Source: Brachionus koreanus
Taxonomy: Eukaryota; Rotifera; Eurotatoria; Ploima; Brachionidae
Assembly (NCBI GenBank): GCA_016987375.1
Contig: PJRA01000216.1
Span: 273,544-284,146, forward strand
Direction of reading: 5' to 3'
Length of the DNA: 10,603 bases
Shown: positions 6,934 through 10,603 of the stretch, one piece after another
Position numbering within the stretch: position 1 is the stretch's first letter
Layout of the letters: each line of letters begins with the position of its first letter
Notes under the pieces: model-generated
The model's input: the letters and a program-made list of their open reading frames with translations, nothing else
Database searches by the model: none
What the model was told of the DNA's origin: nothing
Position numbers and translations under genes: made by a program

Positions 6934-7241
6934 ATTTAGATTAAATTCAGATAAAAAAGCATTTATATATTTTTTTTTAATCATTAAATTATTTTTTAAT
7001 TATTTAATTTTATTGATAGATTTTTTTTCTAAAATTATTAAAAAAAGGGCAGTAATAAATTTCTATCATTAATTACCTTTTGGCAAAAAAAATTTAAAAA
7101 AAATTAAGTAATTATAATTAATCAGTTATTTCATTTATTCACAATTTTAACAAACAAAAAAAATTTTGATTTTAAATTTAAAAAAATAGATTTGATTAAA
7201 ACTGAGTTTTTACCCCATAGCCCATTGCCAGTTCGATTTGA
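6934..7241. other. AT-rich intergenic DNA
   Basis: A-run and T-run rich sequence with no reading frame or structure that stands out, between the channel gene and a possible exon to the right. Confidence 0.6.
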
Positions 7242-7321
7242 TATGTTCTTTTAAATATTCAATCGTTTCATATTTTGTTTCGTTTTCATTTAGTCTCTTT
7301 GTTTTTTGGCCATTCCTTCAG

Positions 7322-7439
7322 AACTGTATCAGTTATTGATGAGCACAATGGAAAGGATGCTAGTATTGATATATTAAGGCTCTATTTGCAAGAATTAGTT
7401 ACAAATGTTGATTTTATTCATATTTTGTTTAATGCATAA
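7322..7439 (+). CDS. Possible terminal exon of an unidentified gene
   Basis: A strong acceptor-like string, TTTTTTGGCCATTCCTTCAG (7302-7321), is followed by 38 codons in frame 3 that begin TVSVIDEHNGKDASIDIL and end in FIHILFNA, with a TAA at 7437-7439. An AATAAA overlaps the stop (7438-7443). The peptide is more mixed in composition than the noncoding surroundings and contains few homopolymer-driven residues. The frame is open leftwards to 7242 but has no ATG, which fits an internal acceptor better than a start. I do not recognise the family, and no upstream exon could be joined to it. A chance open stretch or a relic remains likely. Confidence 0.25.
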
Positions 7440-7443
7440 TAAA

Positions 7444-7905
7444 AAAATTTCAAAGATACAATCATTTAAAAGTTATAAGTGCAAATTCAATAAATTAGTT
7501 GTAAGTATTCTATTTTATCTTACACTAAGGTAATAAATAATATAAAAAGTTAAAATCTCATAAATGAAATAATCTTTATAAAATTGAAAGTACTTTTTAC
7601 CAATATATTTATAAAATATTTTTTTTTTACAATGGCTGTACTGGAGAAAAATCTTCGGCATATTAAAATATTTATATGAGGAATGAAGGAGTTTATGATT
7701 TTTTCTCCATGGCAATTAAATAAAAAAAGCGATTGTCTTTATCAGAAGGTCTCAAATTGTTTCAATTTTAAAAAATTTTAATAGGGATAAAAAAGTATTT
7801 ATAATATGTAAAAACTGTTTTGATTCTTTAACAAAATTTACACTTAAAGAATATTTAAAATACATATTTATTTTTCCATCAATTAATATAATATAATAAT
7901 GATAA
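7444..7905. other. AT-rich intergenic DNA
   Basis: No gene is supported. The plus strand has a short frame from the ATG at 7632 that stops after 16 codons. The opposite strand frame at 7515-7715 is rich in Lys, Tyr, Phe and Ile, as expected from AT-rich noncoding sequence. Confidence 0.55.
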
Positions 7906-7976
7906 GCTACAGCAGGATACCTGCGGAGCGAGACTAGCTTTAGTCTGGCTATGGTAGCGAAAAAAAAAAAAAAAAA
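7906..7976 (+). ncRNA. Structured GC-richer island with A17 tail; possible retroposed small RNA
   Basis: Three helices nest into a three-way junction. P1 is GCTAC (7906-7910) with GTAGC (7954-7958). P2 is GCAGG/CCTGC (7912-7916/7920-7924) closed by ATA. P3 is AGC-G-AGACTA (7927-7936) with TAGTCT-G-GCT (7941-7950), closed by GCTT. The folded segment is followed after one G by 17 consecutive A (7960-7976). Its GC content is far above the surroundings. A folded unit ending in an A tail is what a SINE or another retroposed small RNA leaves. No tRNA or 5S promoter boxes could be placed securely, and the family is not recognised. Confidence 0.4.
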
Positions 7977-8079
7977 GTCTTTGTACTCTTTCTTTTTAAA
8001 TTTTAAATGAACTGATGGAGGAAAGTAGAGGGAGGATTACAGTTAATTAACATTTTAAAAAAACTATGCTCCGCAAGTA
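7918..8079. repeat. Short inverted repeat TACYTGCGGAGC, arms 162 bp apart
   Basis: The left arm TACCTGCGGAGC (7918-7929) matches the reverse complement of the right arm GCTCCGCAAGTA (8068-8079) at 11 of 12 positions. Such GC-rich identity is unlikely by chance here. The left arm overlaps helices P2 and P3 of the island. No target-site duplication is evident outside the arms. Confidence 0.5.
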
Positions 8080-9190
8080 GTGAATGAGGGATAGAAATCT
8101 ATGAAAATGATAAGAAAATTAACTAAATATATAATTGATATGAAAAACATTTTCCTTAAACTAAAAAACTGATCTTTTTTTTTAGGACATTAGGACATCA
8201 TTTGTATGATGAAATGAAATAATTGAGAAGAGATTTTTTAAGAAAAAAAAAGTGACTAATCTTTATTTTAATTTTTTCAAATAATTAACATTTCTTTCAT
8301 AACTTTAATCGTTTTATTAAAAAATTATTTGTTATTAAAAATCAAAAACTAAAGCATTGTTAGTTCTGTAAGTGCAACAAACAGAAACATACTTGCACTA
8401 CAAGTTAAAGTCTGCTAATGATGTGCAAAGACTCTGTAAATTTGTCTAAATTTAACTAATGCTAAATTTGCAAAGATTTACAAGATTGTTGAATATTGCA
8501 CCATGTTTCATTTTTTTAGAACTTGCTTTTGACTTTTAAAAGAAAAGTTGAATTTATAACATTTTGTTCTGTGTTATTTCTCAAAACCTAAATATATTTG
8601 TGAAAGAATAATTATTTGATGAAATAATTAGAATTTTTTTTCTTAAAATATTTCTTAAATAATTTTTTTGATTCATATTTCTTTAAGAGCCTTTTTTTAA
8701 TGAAAAATGAAAAAAACTTCAATATCTCAATATAAAAAAATAATGCTTTTAAATTTTGTTTTTATCCAAAAATTGATTCCTTATATTTTATTTAAAAAAA
8801 AATTGCTTTCCAATACATTTGAAAGGGGAAAAAGAGAAAAACATTTCAGGATAATTTCGAGCTTTTTTTAATAAAAATGATTTAAATAAAGATTGACTAA
8901 TGTTTGTTTGATAAAATTAATATTCAGCTCTAGCAGAAAGCTAAAATTTAATCAAAATTGAAAATAAGTATCAGAAAATATGTTAGATTTGAATCAAGAA
9001 AAAAGTGTTACGGAATCCAAGCATTAATAAATTCAATTAGATATAGAGGATTTAAAAAAATCACATTAAAATTATTTATTTGATAAAATTTAGAAATTGA
9101 TTTTATTAAACAATGCTTTAAATGTAAAAAAAAAGCTTTTTTTTCAAAAAATTTAAAATAAAAACTAAAACAAGTTTATTATTAATATTT
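8080..9190. other. AT-rich intergenic DNA with minor repeats
   Basis: No coding region is supported. Small features: an exact tandem TAGGACAT x2 (8183-8198); a 7-bp hairpin AGTGCAA/TTGCACT with a 15-base loop (8371-8399); and a partly repeated TAATG...GCAAAGA...TGTAAA/TTTACA pattern at about 8415-8485. Long A and T runs fill the rest. Confidence 0.55.
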
Positions 9191-9192
9191 TA

Positions 9193-9214
9193 TTTAAATA
9201 TTCGATAGCTATTT
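9193..9214 (+). repeat. 22-bp direct repeat, copy 1, next to a GACT/AGTC hairpin
   Basis: TTTAAATATTCGATAGCTAT and two further T match 9625-9646 in the same orientation with one difference (CG versus CA). Immediately to the right, 9216-9226 is a perfect small hairpin, GACT-TTT-AGTC, followed by TTCTTCTG. Confidence 0.65.
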
Positions 9215-9624
9215 CGACTTTTAGTCTTCTTCTGACTATAGAGAAATCAAAAATTAAATTATTTTGATGCTTAAAAAGTCAAAAAGCAAAAAAAGGTTTT
9301 CTAATAAGAGGAAAAATTTTTTGATGATGTATTTTTTGTATGTACTTTAAAAATTTTAGCTTTTTTATTGAAGGAATTGCTTCATTCAGAACCTCAATTC
9401 CTAATTTAATGAACATATGTATCAAAAAAGTCTGCAAAAATATTTCTTTATCGTCTAAATTGTAATGCATACTAAAAATTAATTAATTATTTTTAATTAT
9501 ATGCCAATCTTGAGCCTTTTTACCTTCCTATCAAAATTCAAAATTTAAAAAAATCAAAGTTTACCTTAGAATATAGACTTATCTTAAAAGTTACTATTTT
9601 AATTTAATTTTCGCTTTTTTTTTG

Positions 9625-9646
9625 TTTAAATATTCAATAGCTATTT
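9625..9646 (+). repeat. 22-bp direct repeat, copy 2, at the edge of the transposase relic
   Basis: TTTAAATATTCAATAGCTAT and two further T, one mismatch from 9193-9214. It lies about 10 bp before the first readable codons of the mariner-type transposase relic. The adjacent hairpin seen beside copy 1 is absent here. The repeats are direct, so they are not terminal inverted repeats of that element. Confidence 0.65.
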
Positions 9647-9655
9647 AAGAGGGGG

Positions 9656-10141
9656 AATGGAATAATCTTTAAATGTTCAATAAATTGAGACTATAATTCT
9701 GATCGTTTGGGAATGGTATTTTTTAGTGATACGTCCAACTTTGAGGTGTTCAAAAGGAAATCAAAGTTTTAATTAAAAGAAAAAAAGAAAATTACGATCA
9801 AAGATTTTTGATAGCAGCTCTACAAGGTGGTGGAGGTTGCAGCAATATGTGGATGCATCAGTAGTAAAGGTACAGGATGTAGTCGTATATAGAGGGGCGA
9901 ATTTATCAATAAGGAAAAATGGAAATAGGCTGAATGGGTAGAAAATACTGATGATTCAAATAAATTTCAAAATCTATATTAGAAAATCTACATACTAAAC
10001 ATATCAGGTCGTTACATTTCATAAATAAAGGAACTATGGACTAAAATTGATCCTAAATTTAATTGCATTTCATTAAGAAAAAACAATTTTGTATTTTTTG
10101 TAAAGTATGATCCTCAAAAGACTTGTTCCAAACAATTTTAA
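9656..10141 (+). pseudogene. Tc1/mariner-type DDE transposase relic
   Basis: Frame 2 reads DYNSDRLGMVFFSDTSNFEV at 9689-9748, matching the family's first catalytic block (V/F-F-S-D-E-S-x-F; Asp codon 9728-9730). A TGA sits at the conserved Trp site before it (9686-9688). After a stop at 9770, frame 1 gives RFLIAALQGGGGCSNMW (9802-9852), and frame 2 then gives GCISSKGTGCSRI (9851-9889) and GEFINKEKWK (9896-9925). Together these correspond to the HGGGS-x-MVWGC-x-S-x-G-x-G block. Stops lie at 9890 and 9926. A weaker match at 10088-10138 (FVFFVKYDPQKTCSK) resembles the second catalytic block (F-Q-Q-D-N-x-P-x-H-T), with the Asp replaced by Lys. The enzyme would cut and paste a TA-flanked transposon; this copy is dead. 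Terminal inverted repeats were not found. Confidence 0.85.
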
Positions 10142-10603
10142 TTAAGCTTCTTAGATTTGAAATAATCGAATTGTATTTTAGGCAGAGATATATACAATTT
10201 TGATCCACAAATTTGGAATCAAGTATTCGTGATTGGGAACAAATAAATCTAAAAAATATCAAAACCAAACAAAACTCAATATGTAAAGTTTGGAAAATGA
10301 TAAATAATCTTTGAAAGATAAACAGAATCATATAACTCAAATAAAAATTGCTTTTGGGGCATTATTCAATGGAAATTCAGGAGTTTTCGAGGAAAAGATT
10401 AAAAGCAAAAAGTATAAAAATCTACATATTACTTTAAGCAATTTTGTTTTAATAAAATTTAAATTATTAATTTAAGTTTAGTTTAGTTTATTGAATAAAT
10501 ATAAATGGCACAATTGATGACATACACCGTTTTTTACAGTACTATGTCTGTGAATTACTTTATAAATAAGTATTTCTCTTAAATTTTTAATTAAATGATT
10601 GAA
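10142..10603. other. AT-rich DNA, possibly the end of the transposase relic, and a GTTTA triplet repeat
   Basis: The plus strand at 10207-10310 has loose similarity to a mariner C-terminus (FDPQIW near 10199, NLKNIKTKQ near 10249), but not enough to call. At 10476-10490 there are three tandem GTTTA units followed by TTGAATAAATATAAATGG, the kind of short tandem often found at transposon 3' ends. No gene is supported to the end of the window. Confidence 0.4.

Noticed and set aside
7515..7715. Minus-strand open frame of 66 codons
   Set aside because: It is dominated by Lys, Tyr, Phe and Ile with no recognisable motif, and is likely chance.
9279..9470. Minus-strand open frame of 63 codons, with an acceptor-like TTTTTAG just before its ATG
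   Set aside because: The peptide is somewhat protein-like, but no domain or joined exon could be found, and similar chance frames occur elsewhere in the window.
10059..10340. Minus-strand open frame of 93 codons
   Set aside because: It is antisense to the probable C-terminal part of the mariner relic, and is rich in Ile, Phe and Leu as expected from the complement of AT-rich coding remains.
1..10603. CRISPR arrays, operons, Shine-Dalgarno sites, rRNA or complete tRNA genes
   Set aside because: Content is that of an animal nuclear genome; no regularly spaced repeats, prokaryotic signals or complete structural RNA genes were found.

Overview
The window looks like nuclear DNA from a small invertebrate animal with a strongly AT-rich genome. 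Two observations support this. The only intact gene encodes an epithelial/acid-sensing type sodium channel subunit (DEG/ENaC), a family essentially confined to animals. The rest is AT-rich intergenic DNA strewn with decayed eukaryotic transposons. A rotifer or a similar AT-rich metazoan is my best guess, from the style of the channel and the base composition, and it is inference only.

Layout: (1) 1-2129, + strand: a broken Ty3/Gypsy-type LTR retrotransposon with recognisable Gag end, zinc knuckle, aspartic protease, reverse transcriptase and RNase H. It carries stops and frameshifts, a large deletion between RT and RNase H, and no integrase. (2) 2130-3590: AT-rich DNA without a convincing gene. 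It holds one 50-codon reading frame with an LGDGSFGKT peptide and one copy of a ~65-bp repeat whose second copy lies at 5258. (3) 3719-3984, + strand: a scrap of a non-LTR (LINE) reverse transcriptase with an internal deletion. (4) 4038-4861, - strand: the remnant of a second, different Gypsy-type element. A 225-codon open frame with an RNase H domain lies between two short repeats that look like LTR 3' ends, and the right one is followed by a primer-binding-site-like sequence. (5) 5471-6883, + strand: the intact, intronless 470-aa channel gene, with a splice-acceptor-like sequence just before its ATG and an AATAAA shortly after its stop. (6) 6884-9190: AT-rich DNA with a possible terminal exon at 7322-7439 and a small GC-richer island at 7906-7976 that folds as a three-way junction and ends in 17 A. 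(7) 9193-9646: two copies of a 22-bp direct repeat. (8) 9656 to about 10140 (possibly 10320), + strand: a Tc1/mariner-type transposase relic.

The genes do not form a pathway. The channel is a stand-alone membrane protein gene, and the rest records insertion and decay of at least four transposon families. I found no convincing undescribed system. The best leads are the structured island with its A tail, the Gag-start/RNase H deletion derivative, and the acceptor site in front of the channel gene.
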